Part shown: one piece after another, positions 21,451 to 28,084 of the stretch | Layout: every line of letters starts with the position of its first letter | Position numbering within the stretch: the first letter of the stretch is position 1 | Source of the DNA: Candidatus Bathyarchaeota archaeon | Lineage (GTDB): Archaea > Thermoproteota > Bathyarchaeia > 40CM-2-53-6 | Length of the DNA: 28,084 nt | Direction: 5' to 3' | Assembly (NCBI GenBank): GCA_005888675.1 | Contig: VBBA01000146.1 | Coordinates: 1-28,084, forward strand | Notes under the pieces: model-generated | Database searches by the model: none | What the model was told of the DNA's origin: nothing | What the model saw: only the letters and a program-made list of their open reading frames with translations | Program-made: the position numbers and the translations under genes

Positions 21451-22920
21451 ATGGGAGTTATACAGGGAGAAGGATTCCGGGCTAAGGCGAGTCAGACCGA
21501 TCTCGCTGTAACTTTTCGAGATCTAATTTTGTTGCCAGGCTGGACGGAGGTTGAGCCGTCACAGGTGGAACTGTCTACCCAAGCAACACTCCATCACTCG
21601 ATCAACATACCCTTCATCTCCAGTCCGATGGATACTGTGACCGAGAGCGACATGGCTATCGCCCTTGCCAGGCTCGGCGGATTAGGAGTACTTCACAGAA
21701 ACTGCACGGCGGAGGAGGAAGTGGAGATGGCACGAAAAGTGAAACGGGCGGAATCCTTGATCATAAAGGACGTTATCACGATAAGCTCCGCGGAGACCGT
21801 CAGATATGCAACTGAACTAATGCAGAAGCACAACATTTCCGGACTGCCAGTTGTTGAGGGCGAGACCCTTGTTGGGATAGTTACGGGAAGAGACGTTAGG
21901 TTCGCGGACCCTGGACTTCTCGTCAAGGATGTTATGACGAAGAAGGTAGTAACTGCCCCGGAAGACACCAATATCGAAGGGGCGAAGGAGCTTCTTCACA
22001 AGCACAGAGTCGAGAAGCTTCCTTTGACCGACAAGCAAGGAAGGCTGAAAGGATTGATCACGATCAAAGACATGTTGTTGAGAGGACGCTTTCCAAACGC
22101 TGCCCGTGACGAAAACGGCCAGCTACTCCTCGGTGCCGCGGTCTCTCCCTTCGACCTCAAGAGAGCAAAGATGCTTGACGAAATTGTTGACATACTTGTA
22201 ATTGACGTCTCACACTTCCACAATGCGAACGTATTCAACTCGACCAAGAAGCTGCTTGAAGAGGTCGAAGCAGATGTGATCGTTGGCAGCATCGGTACAT
22301 ACAAGGCTGCCGAGGATGCCCTAACGAAATTGGAAGGCATCGCAGGGTTCAGGGTAGGGATAGGCTCAGGCTCGATCTGCACGACAATGGAGTCGACGAA
22401 AGCAGGCTCTCCTACTGTTTACGCAACCGCACAGGTCGCAGACGCCGTCCAGACTTATGGATCGAAGGTTCCGATCATCTCCGATGGCGGAATAAGGGGC
22501 CCGGGCGACGCTGCTGTTGCCCTCTCTTTGGGCGCGTCTGCAGTGATGATCGGGAACCTATTCGCTAGATGCAGAGAGGCTCCTGGCACTTTGATCGCTA
22601 TAGGTGGCCGATACTACAAGCAATACCGAGGAATGGGGAGTCCATCGGCCATGGCTAAGAGATTAGCAACGGATCGATATGGTGCTCCTTCAAAGGGACT
22701 GCCGGAAGGAGTCGAGGGTTGGGTTCCGTACAAAGGCGAAGTCAACGTCGTGATCCAAGAATTGACTGCCGGATTACAGGCTTCGATGGGCTATGCTGGT
22801 GCCCGAAAGGTGCCGGAGCTATGGGAGAAGGCAAGACTGGCCGCGATATCTCAATCCGGCTCTGAAGAAGCCAGACCTCACGACATCTTACTGCCATCAG
22901 AATCCCCCGAAAGGGTCTAG
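21451..22920 (+). CDS. guaB: IMP dehydrogenase
   Basis: From ATG 21451, 489 residues (AGGTG site 4 bases upstream). The TIM barrel is interrupted by a CBS pair at about 106-210 (IIKDVITISS... and VKDVMTKKVVTA...). Catalytic Cys310 lies in GIGSGSICTT; the flap dyad TDRY, YRGMGSPSAM and EGVEGWVPYKG are present, and AGARKVPEL...ARPHDI closes the protein as in IMPDH. It oxidises IMP to XMP in guanine nucleotide synthesis. The loop after the Cys is odd: MESTKAGSP replaces the usual R..xGvGxPQ, and the A-H-G-H-S motif reads SHFHN. An in-frame ATG at 21331 would run into the ahcY start and adds no homology. GMP reductase is less likely because the CBS pair and flap are kept. Confidence 0.88.
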   Translation: MGVIQGEGFRAKASQTDLAVTFRDLILLPGWTEVEPSQVELSTQATLHHSINIPFISSPMDTVTESDMAIALARLGGLGVLHRNCTAEEEVEMARKVKRAESLIIKDVITISSAETVRYATELMQKHNISGLPVVEGETLVGIVTGRDVRFADPGLLVKDVMTKKVVTAPEDTNIEGAKELLHKHRVEKLPLTDKQGRLKGLITIKDMLLRGRFPNAARDENGQLLLGAAVSPFDLKRAKMLDEIVDILVIDVSHFHNANVFNSTKKLLEEVEADVIVGSIGTYKAAEDALTKLEGIAGFRVGIGSGSICTTMESTKAGSPTVYATAQVADAVQTYGSKVPIISDGGIRGPGDAAVALSLGASAVMIGNLFARCREAPGTLIAIGGRYYKQYRGMGSPSAMAKRLATDRYGAPSKGLPEGVEGWVPYKGEVNVVIQELTAGLQASMGYAGARKVPELWEKARLAAISQSGSEEARPHDILLPSESPERV

Positions 22921-22944
22921 GGCTGAGACACGTCAAACTCGCGA

Positions 22945-23103
22945 ATGAAAAAAAGTAGACTAAGACTCCTCTGGCCAGCCGGTAAGAGGAGGCAATCATG
23001 CACCAAGCACGGTCCATACGACGGGCCTTATTGTTCTGTATGCTTTGAGAAAGCAATGGGATCAGAATCTGAGTCAAAGCCAGATGTTTCTAACAAGAAT
23101 TGA
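22945..23103 (+). CDS. Small zinc-finger-like protein (52 residues)
   Basis: The frame ATG 22945 to TGA 23101-23103 encodes a basic N-terminus (KKSRLRLLW...GKRRQ), then SCTKHGPYDGPYCSVCFEKA (C19, H22, C30, C33), a spaced Cys/His set suited to one zinc, and a Ser/Glu/Lys tail. It fits the gap between guaB and the HEAT-repeat gene on the same strand. Support is the motif and composition only; the ribosome site is weak. Role unknown. Confidence 0.55.
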   Translation: MKKSRLRLLWPAGKRRQSCTKHGPYDGPYCSVCFEKAMGSESESKPDVSNKN

Positions 23104-23133
23104 AATATCGCGAATAATCGCCCAGATTTTGGG

Positions 23134-23643
23134 ATGCTACAAGTGGAGACAAGTTCTAGGTTGAAGGATGCGGTTGATTATTCGAAGGACTTTCAGATTC
23201 TGGAGAAGATGGAGTGGGCATTTTCCAAAAGGGACGTAAACCATTTCCGAAATGTATTGGAGAGTCGACCGAGCCTATTCTTGAGAGTGCACGCGGTGTG
23301 CATGCTAGCAGATTTAAAAGACGAAGGAGCAGTGTCACCATTAGCAAAGGTCCTGCGGGAGGATGCAAGTCCTCTTGTTAGGCATGAAGCTGCTTTCGTT
23401 CTGGGCCAGCTGGGATTTAAATCGGCAGTACCAGCATTGATCGAAGCCATGGAGCAGGACGACAGCGTCCTTGTTCGGCATGAGTCGGCCGTGGCGTTGG
23501 GGTCAATTGGGGACGAGCGGGCGAGGTCAGGGCTTCAGAAAGCGGCACAGGATTTGGACGAAGACGTCCGATACTCAGCTGAGATCGCCTTGGCAGACCT
23601 AGCGTTTCTCAAGCATCTTAGATCGCGAACCCAAAGGACCTGA
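23134..23643 (+). CDS. HEAT-repeat protein resembling one half of deoxyhypusine hydroxylase
   Basis: In 169 residues about four HEAT-like repeats cover 45-160. Two carry His-Glu pairs: LVRHEAAFVLGQL (H84-E85) and LVRHESAVALGSIG (H116-E117), 32 residues apart. Deoxyhypusine hydroxylase (DOHH) binds its di-iron centre through HE pairs at this spacing, with two such half-domains in one chain of about 300 residues. The surrounding text (RVHAVCMLADL, then LGQLGFKSAVPALIEAM) also follows DOHH as I recall it. A homodimer could supply four HE pairs. The target would be aIF5A, but that is inference; a generic PBS-lyase-like HEAT scaffold is the alternative. ATG at 23134, 30 bases after the zinc-finger ORF. 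Confidence 0.72.
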   Translation: MLQVETSSRLKDAVDYSKDFQILEKMEWAFSKRDVNHFRNVLESRPSLFLRVHAVCMLADLKDEGAVSPLAKVLREDASPLVRHEAAFVLGQLGFKSAVPALIEAMEQDDSVLVRHESAVALGSIGDERARSGLQKAAQDLDEDVRYSAEIALADLAFLKHLRSRTQRT

Positions 23644-24139
23644 CCTCTCGTACCGGATATTCATACTTCAAAACACTCCCGCTTAGGAAAATCTAGCCTA
23701 CCAATCGCATTTGTCGCAGAACTCGTTCACTTTGAGCCCTGATTGCCAATCGGAGCTCGCTTTTTCTGGCCTCCGATGTGCTCCTCGTGAATTTCCGCTA
23801 TCTTCAAATGAATAAATCCGGTTCCGCAAAATGCTTTTCCTAGCATAATGAACGATTAGAGGCAGTTCCCTTCCAAAATAGGGCGCTTTAGAAAATAAAA
23901 TTGTGAAAAAAAGGGGGGCTGATTCACTTGTCTTAAGACGTGAAAGAAGACTTTCGGAGTGCCTTCACCTGTACTCCACACAGCCTCGCGACGTGAAAGG
24001 GCTTTTTGGGAATACAAGCTCACGTGAATCGAAAGAGAGATTATAGTAAAGCAGACTCGCCAGAACCATCGAGTCCTCGAAGAACCCGTAAAGCTTCTTA
24101 TTTTGTGGAACCTTTAGTCACCCGGAAAGTAAGTCGGAA
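23644..24139. other. Gene-free stretch with hairpins and homopolymer runs
   Basis: No ORF I would call. Visible elements: GACGTGAAAG at 23938-23947 and again at 23990-23999, each followed by a CTTT run that can fold back; GGAGT/ACTCC arms at 23956-23977; GACTCG/CGAGTC arms at 24054-24075; and A7G6 at 23906-23918, which with flanking A/T makes a T-rich tract on the minus strand (23889-23912). ATTATAGTA at 24040-24048 could be the TATA box of the M24 gene. A structured RNA is possible on either strand, but none is recognised. Confidence 0.4.
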
Positions 24140-25339
24140 TTGACCGAACTAGTAATCTCTGAAACGGAGCATAAACAGCGTCTTCAAAAAATTCGCCGAC
24201 AATTGAGTCAGCGTCGGCTGAAAGCACTATATCTAGTCGACCCAACAAGGATACTCTACGCGACTGGATTCAGCTACCTTCCAACAGAGCGGCCGCTGGC
24301 TGTTGTAATCCCCGAGGACGGACCTATTTTCATTATGGGCCCAGCACTGGAATACGAGCACGTACGCCAAGACGCTCGTTTGATCGATGAGGTCTATGCA
24401 TATCCCGATTATCCAGGCAAAGAGCATCCAATCAAATATTTCGCAAACGTCCTGAACACGAAGGAACTGGGAAAGGGAAGAATCGCGACCGACTCTTTCG
24501 AAGGAGCGGCAGGTGGATACGGATACCGTGGCCCTTCACTGAGCAACGTGATGCGTAATGCCAGATTCCTAGACGGCAGAGACATCATCGACAAAATGAG
24601 ACTCGTCAAATCAAACTCGGAACTACGATTGTTACGCGAGAGCGCCAAATGGTCGAGGACGGCCCACGACATTCTGCTCGAGAATACATCAGCCGGCTCC
24701 TGGGATGTCATTACTGGTGTAAGGGCAAGCCTAGAAGGACTCGAAAGGATGCTGAAACAGTTGAATGGAAGTTATCGCCAACTCAAGTGGGCCCTGTCAC
24801 CTCTTGTCGTAGGCTATCGTGGACAAGTTGGGCCAGAATCCGCGATACCTCATACAGTCTTCACCAGACGCAAGATCAGGCGTGGAGATGTATTGGTGAG
24901 TGAGGCTGGAGTTGAGATCGGCGGCTACACCAGCGAGCTCGAAAGAACGGTCATAGTTGGAAAACCACCCTCTAAGGCCGAGAAGTACTTCACGGCGATG
25001 CTGGAGGCGCAAACCTCGGCTCTCAAGACCTTCGGACCTGGAGTAGAATGTCGGACTGTAGACCGAGCAGCAAAAGTCACAGTGCAGAAGCTTGGCTTGG
25101 AAAAGCACCTCCTTCATCATACGGGCCATGGAATTGGCCTTGAAGGGCATGAGCCTCCATGGCTTGATCCAGGCGACTTCACAGTCATGAAGCCTGGCAT
25201 GGTGCTTTCCTGCGAGCCAGGCTTGTATGTCCCAGGTTACGCAGGATTCCGACATTCAGACACTGTGGCGATAACGAAGTCTGGAATGAGTTTCATAACG
25301 GAGTATCCGCGAAGCTTAGAGGAACTGACCATTCGCTAG
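24140..25339 (+). CDS. M24 (Xaa-Pro peptidase/creatinase-like) hydrolase
   Basis: The 399 residues split into a creatinase N-like domain (about 8-150, LKALYLVDPTRILYATGFSY) and a pita-bread catalytic domain (about 158-390). Conserved text includes HHTGHGIGLEGHEPPWL, LSCEPGLYVPG and GFRHSDTVAIT. The usual M24 metal ligands Asp, Asp, His, Glu, Glu read E255 (SEAG), E266 (SELERT), H330, E359 and S373. This altered set belongs, as far as I recall, to a divergent M24 subgroup, and may mean other metal use or a non-peptidase, creatinase-like reaction. The start is TTG at 24140; no ATG precedes the conserved region. It converges with endA, 12 bases away. Confidence 0.85.
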   Translation: MTELVISETEHKQRLQKIRRQLSQRRLKALYLVDPTRILYATGFSYLPTERPLAVVIPEDGPIFIMGPALEYEHVRQDARLIDEVYAYPDYPGKEHPIKYFANVLNTKELGKGRIATDSFEGAAGGYGYRGPSLSNVMRNARFLDGRDIIDKMRLVKSNSELRLLRESAKWSRTAHDILLENTSAGSWDVITGVRASLEGLERMLKQLNGSYRQLKWALSPLVVGYRGQVGPESAIPHTVFTRRKIRRGDVLVSEAGVEIGGYTSELERTVIVGKPPSKAEKYFTAMLEAQTSALKTFGPGVECRTVDRAAKVTVQKLGLEKHLLHHTGHGIGLEGHEPPWLDPGDFTVMKPGMVLSCEPGLYVPGYAGFRHSDTVAITKSGMSFITEYPRSLEELTIR

Positions 25340-25351
25340 TGAAGGAATGTC

Positions 25352-25912
25352 TCAGGCTTTGAACCATCTGAAGACGATATAGCGGACTTTGCTGCTGCCC
25401 TTCTTCTTGTCGGGGATTGCGATTATGAATTGTTTTCTAACAGTGGTCGCTAATCTTCCGGCTCGAACAACCTCGAAGGGCCCCATTAACGAATCTGGGG
25501 TTTCCACGGAGACGATGAAGGGTGCGTGGTCTATTCCGGGGCCACGCTCGTACACTGCAAAATCGGCACCAAACTTGATTCCGGGAGTTACTATGAACCC
25601 CTTGTCCCTTAGGTCCCTGTAAACCCTGTAGGCAAGCTCGAAGCCTCTGTAGGTTCGACGCGCAGCGGCCAGCAAGACTTGACGGCCTACACTTTTTCTG
25701 CTCTTGGAATCAACGACGATTATTCTTCCTTCTTCGAGAAGATAGAGGCCTTCCATTAGATCGAGTAGAAGCGGAACGTCGAATTCCTGTTCGGGCTTAG
25801 GTTTCGGGATTCCCACGGGTTTGCCGAAAAAGCCGGATCTGTAGATTTCAAGGCCAGCTTTGTGATCCCAGACAATCAACCTAGTTCCGACAAGTTCTGC
25901 CTCGCCGTGCAT
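25352..25912 (-). CDS. endA: tRNA-splicing endonuclease
   Basis: From ATG 25912, 186 residues, the length of the homotetrameric archaeal EndA. The C-terminal nuclease domain holds the catalytic triad: Y121 in DFAVYERGPG, H129 in GIDHAPF and K160 in TTVRKQF, preceded by YRVYRDLRDKGFIVTPGIKFGADF in outline. It cuts bulge-helix-bulge introns of tRNA and rRNA precursors. An in-frame TTG at 25936 would add eight residues; ATG is preferred. It follows egsA by 27 bases on the same strand. Confidence 0.94.
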   Translation of the reverse strand: MHGEAELVGTRLIVWDHKAGLEIYRSGFFGKPVGIPKPKPEQEFDVPLLLDLMEGLYLLEEGRIIVVDSKSRKSVGRQVLLAAARRTYRGFELAYRVYRDLRDKGFIVTPGIKFGADFAVYERGPGIDHAPFIVSVETPDSLMGPFEVVRAGRLATTVRKQFIIAIPDKKKGSSKVRYIVFRWFKA

Positions 25913-25939
25913 CAAGCCGCGATTATTGCTCGGCAATCC

Positions 25940-27007
25940 CTATGAGATAACCCCGGTGACTTTTGCAGCTTTCTCGGCAGCGGGTTCAGCAATCCCGGTC
26001 TCGCCAAGAATCGTATACCGATCCGGCCGGAGCGAATGCGCAGTCATCAATGCCTTGACTACTTGGTCCTCAGATACTTTCAGTTCTTTTGATGTTGTCG
26101 GGGCCTTGATCTCTTTCAGAAACAATTTTATGGATTCCCAATTGGACCCTTGAAGATATGAACATAATATTGCGCCGACCCCTGTCCTCTCACCGTGCAA
26201 GCTAGTCTCGCCTGCGATGATGTCCAAGGCATGACTGAAAAGGTGCTCGGCACCGCTGCAGGGACGAGAGCTACCTGCAATGCTCATCGCGACTCCGCAA
26301 CTTATCAAAGCCTCGACAACAGTCCTCACTCCGCCTATGCGGCGCTCTACTATCTCCCTAGCGTTCTTCGTCACAAGCTCGGCACTCATCAAGGCCAGCT
26401 CAGCGGCGTAGTCACCATAGTATTCATTTTTCAACTTGTGAGCTAACTGCCAATCCTTAACGGCAGAATACTTTGCGACAACGTCTCCACAACCAGCGGC
26501 CAGCAATCTATATGGTGATCCAGCAATTGCCTCTACATCTGTAAGAATCGCGGAGGGTGCCTGCGCACGTATCGAATACGGCTTCTCTGCACCCTTTATC
26601 GACGCGTAAGGACTTGCGATCCCATCATGGCTAGCGGCTGTAGGAATGCTCAGGAAGGGAATCCCGCTCTTGGCCGATGCTAGCTTTGCTAAGTCGATGT
26701 CTTTGCCCCCTCCGAGCCCGAGCACCAACCTCGCCTTTGTTCTCCTCACCTCCTTTACCACCGAGTCTAGACTGGCCTCCGTCGATTCTTTCACGATGAC
26801 ATGTTCCACTTTCGAGCCTGTCTTCGCAACGGATTTTGCCACTCTGACACCCGCCAACGGATAGGTTACAGGTCCGGATACTATCAGTGCTGTCCCGCGG
26901 AATCCCAAACGTTCACAGACCTCGCCTGTCCGGTCCAAAACGCCGCGGCCAACAATTACCTCTCTAGGGAGTTGCATGTAATGGAACGAATCTTGTTTCG
27001 AAATCAA
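25940..27007 (-). CDS. egsA: sn-Glycerol-1-phosphate dehydrogenase
   Basis: The 355-residue product has the G1PDH/AraM pattern: LPREVIVGRGVL, NAD-binding GGGKDIDLAK (99-108), IPTAASHDGIASP, and Zn ligands D175 (GCGDVVAK), H255 (SGAEHLFSHALD) and H271 (LHGERTGVG). It reduces dihydroxyacetone phosphate to sn-glycerol-1-phosphate, the backbone with archaeal stereochemistry. The listed start is TTG 27007; ATG 26977 (MQLPREV) is equally possible and neither has a clear ribosome site. Together with the HMG-CoA synthase-like gene this window holds two steps toward isoprenoid ether lipids. Confidence 0.95.
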   Translation of the reverse strand: MISKQDSFHYMQLPREVIVGRGVLDRTGEVCERLGFRGTALIVSGPVTYPLAGVRVAKSVAKTGSKVEHVIVKESTEASLDSVVKEVRRTKARLVLGLGGGKDIDLAKLASAKSGIPFLSIPTAASHDGIASPYASIKGAEKPYSIRAQAPSAILTDVEAIAGSPYRLLAAGCGDVVAKYSAVKDWQLAHKLKNEYYGDYAAELALMSAELVTKNAREIVERRIGGVRTVVEALISCGVAMSIAGSSRPCSGAEHLFSHALDIIAGETSLHGERTGVGAILCSYLQGSNWESIKLFLKEIKAPTTSKELKVSEDQVVKALMTAHSLRPDRYTILGETGIAEPAAEKAAKVTGVIS

Positions 27008-27015
27008 TCTTGAAT

Positions 27016-28084
27016 CTACACGATTGCCAATACGAGTAAGGCGATAGTTATAGACACCAACTCCAAGAGATAGAATAGGCTTCTCACTCGAACCCCGACA
27101 CGTCTGATAGAGGACGTCAGATTCTGAAACGTCTCCTTCCCCATCACCCGAACCCTGATACTTGAGCTAGAGACGCCTAATGAGGCATCCTCCAGATCAT
27201 CAATTCCCTTCTTGACAGCATCCCTTATCCTGGTTATCAACAGGGCCTTGTCGAGATGGGCCCCGACCGGATAATAACCGAGCGGAGACCTGACGAGACC
27301 CGTTACGAGATGAGTATCAGTAGTCATTACCTCGCCATCAGCAACGCCTAATTCGCTCAGTGAGGAAAGTATCATTTCTCTGAAACCAGGCTCCATGTTA
27401 TTCCCATCGATAGTCAGGTAGGCCACGCGCTGGCCTTGGTTGCTCAGCACCAAAACTGACACGCCTCCAGGGCCTATTCCATCTTCAAGTCTAAAATCGT
27501 GAAGAGCATCAAAAGAAAAGCCAGCCTTGAACCCGGACTGATCAAGGACTTTCAGCGATCTCAGAACATCCTTGGCAACCAGACCAAGACTTTCGGCTTG
27601 GGCAGGCGTTACTACCGTCTCGACGCTCATGCTATTGTGAGCGTCAACCACCGCCACGCCAAGACCCAACGAGTCCCCAATTTGGCGTAGGGTTTCGCCA
27701 AGTTCTCGAGGCATATCTTCCATATTCTCTGGGGATAGAGTTAGTATAATCAGCGCTGTGTGGTCGAAGACCTGCCCGCTGGTTTTTGCGGTTTCTCTTA
27801 CAGCTCTCACCATTATGGACGCCGTCGCCGTAGTTGGTTTAGAGGGAAAATTGGATTCCACATGGTTCAAGAACCTGGAGACATCTTTGCGGGAAATGAT
27901 GTTCGATTGATGGCCTGATATTCCGTGAGGCACATGTACAATTCCTCCCAGTCTGCTTTCGAGATGTTCCTTCAACTGTGAGGGCAATCCGCCGCTTCCC
28001 AGATCACGGTATGGACCAGGATGAAAACTGGAAACTACTAGTGCTCCCTTCCGCCTCCCGTTCTTTCCAAAAAACGCAATGATG
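27016..28084 (-). CDS. DUF2070-family membrane protein, C-terminal part
   Basis: The frame stays open from the stop at 27016 to the window edge, so the start and the N-terminal membrane domain are outside. The visible 355 residues include SSFHPGPYRDLGSGGLP, VHVPHGISGHQSN, DHTALIILTLSPENMED, LGLGVAVVDAHNSM, TTDTHLVTGL and YPVGAHLD, with the conserved His/Asp/Gly pattern of DUF2070, an archaeal family of unknown function. The polar conserved clusters look like a metal-dependent active site. One TM helix closes the protein (last 18 residues, ITIALLVLAIV). It is 8 bases upstream of egsA, so probably one transcript with egsA and endA. Confidence 0.8.
   Translation of the reverse strand, partial: IIAFFGKNGRRKGALVVSSFHPGPYRDLGSGGLPSQLKEHLESRLGGIVHVPHGISGHQSNIISRKDVSRFLNHVESNFPSKPTTATASIMVRAVRETAKTSGQVFDHTALIILTLSPENMEDMPRELGETLRQIGDSLGLGVAVVDAHNSMSVETVVTPAQAESLGLVAKDVLRSLKVLDQSGFKAGFSFDALHDFRLEDGIGPGGVSVLVLSNQGQRVAYLTIDGNNMEPGFREMILSSLSELGVADGEVMTTDTHLVTGLVRSPLGYYPVGAHLDKALLITRIRDAVKKGIDDLEDASLGVSSSSIRVRVMGKETFQNLTSSIRRVGVRVRSLFYLLELVSITIALLVLAIV

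Noticed and set aside
23697..23830. Short minus-strand frame ending in FCDKCDW
   Set aside because: Only about 43 codons from a TTG, one CxxC at the very end and no second half of a zinc site; too weak to call, though a gene remnant is possible.
1..28084. CRISPR array, transposon or prophage
   Set aside because: No regularly spaced repeats, no transposase or integrase frame and no terminal inverted repeats were seen; gene content is core archaeal.

Overview
The window is archaeal chromosome, most likely from the TACK group and probably near Thaumarchaeota/Bathyarchaeia. The evidence is an exosome-proteasome superoperon, a sn-glycerol-1-phosphate dehydrogenase, archaeal tRNA-splicing endonuclease, Pth2, prefoldin, Pcc1, a TackOD1 domain and a NitrOD5-like domain. 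I see no ammonia-oxidation genes. Acyl-CoA dehydrogenase, a secreted protease and an M24 hydrolase fit a heterotroph, but that is inference. GTG and TTG starts are frequent. I see no rRNA, tRNA, CRISPR array, insertion sequence or prophage.

Layout. (1) 1-5389, minus strand: psmA, SBDS, rrp4, rrp41, rrp42, rpl37ae (eL43), pcc1, prefoldin beta and a DHH phosphoesterase that runs off the left edge. This is one tightly packed information-processing operon. The cistrons after rpl37ae and after prefoldin have no ATG/GTG/TTG following the preceding stop, and both lie in its +1 frame. (2) 5616-6503: a divergent pair, a COG1325-type RNA-binding protein and Pth2. (3) 6477-10963: a signalling cluster. 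A small AbrB-like regulator, a 7-TM protein with degenerate RecA/DUF835-like cytoplasmic domains and a NitrOD5-like protein are joined by ATGA overlaps. Just upstream are a TackOD1 zinc-ribbon protein and, divergently, a KaiC-like ATPase. (4) 10999-12648: an Hsp20 chaperone, a HExxH protein and two small cysteine-containing proteins. (5) 12731-15592: an acyl-CoA dehydrogenase and an HMG-CoA synthase fused to a DUF35-type domain. (6) 15860-19827: a membrane-anchored M6-type metalloprotease facing an ABC importer operon that has no substrate-binding protein here but has an extra two-TM protein. (7) 20084-22920: divergent S-adenosylhomocysteine hydrolase and IMP dehydrogenase with palindromes between them. 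(8) 22945-25339: a 52-residue zinc-finger ORF, a half-size deoxyhypusine-hydroxylase-like HEAT protein, a 500-base gene-free stretch and an M24 hydrolase. (9) 25352-28084, minus strand: endA, egsA and a 5'-truncated DUF2070 membrane protein.

The items most worth following up are the KaiC-centred signalling cluster, the single-domain DOHH-like protein, and the repeated +1-frame, start-less cistron junctions. Three convergent gene pairs also overlap at their 3' ends. All family assignments come from reading the translations; no database search was run.
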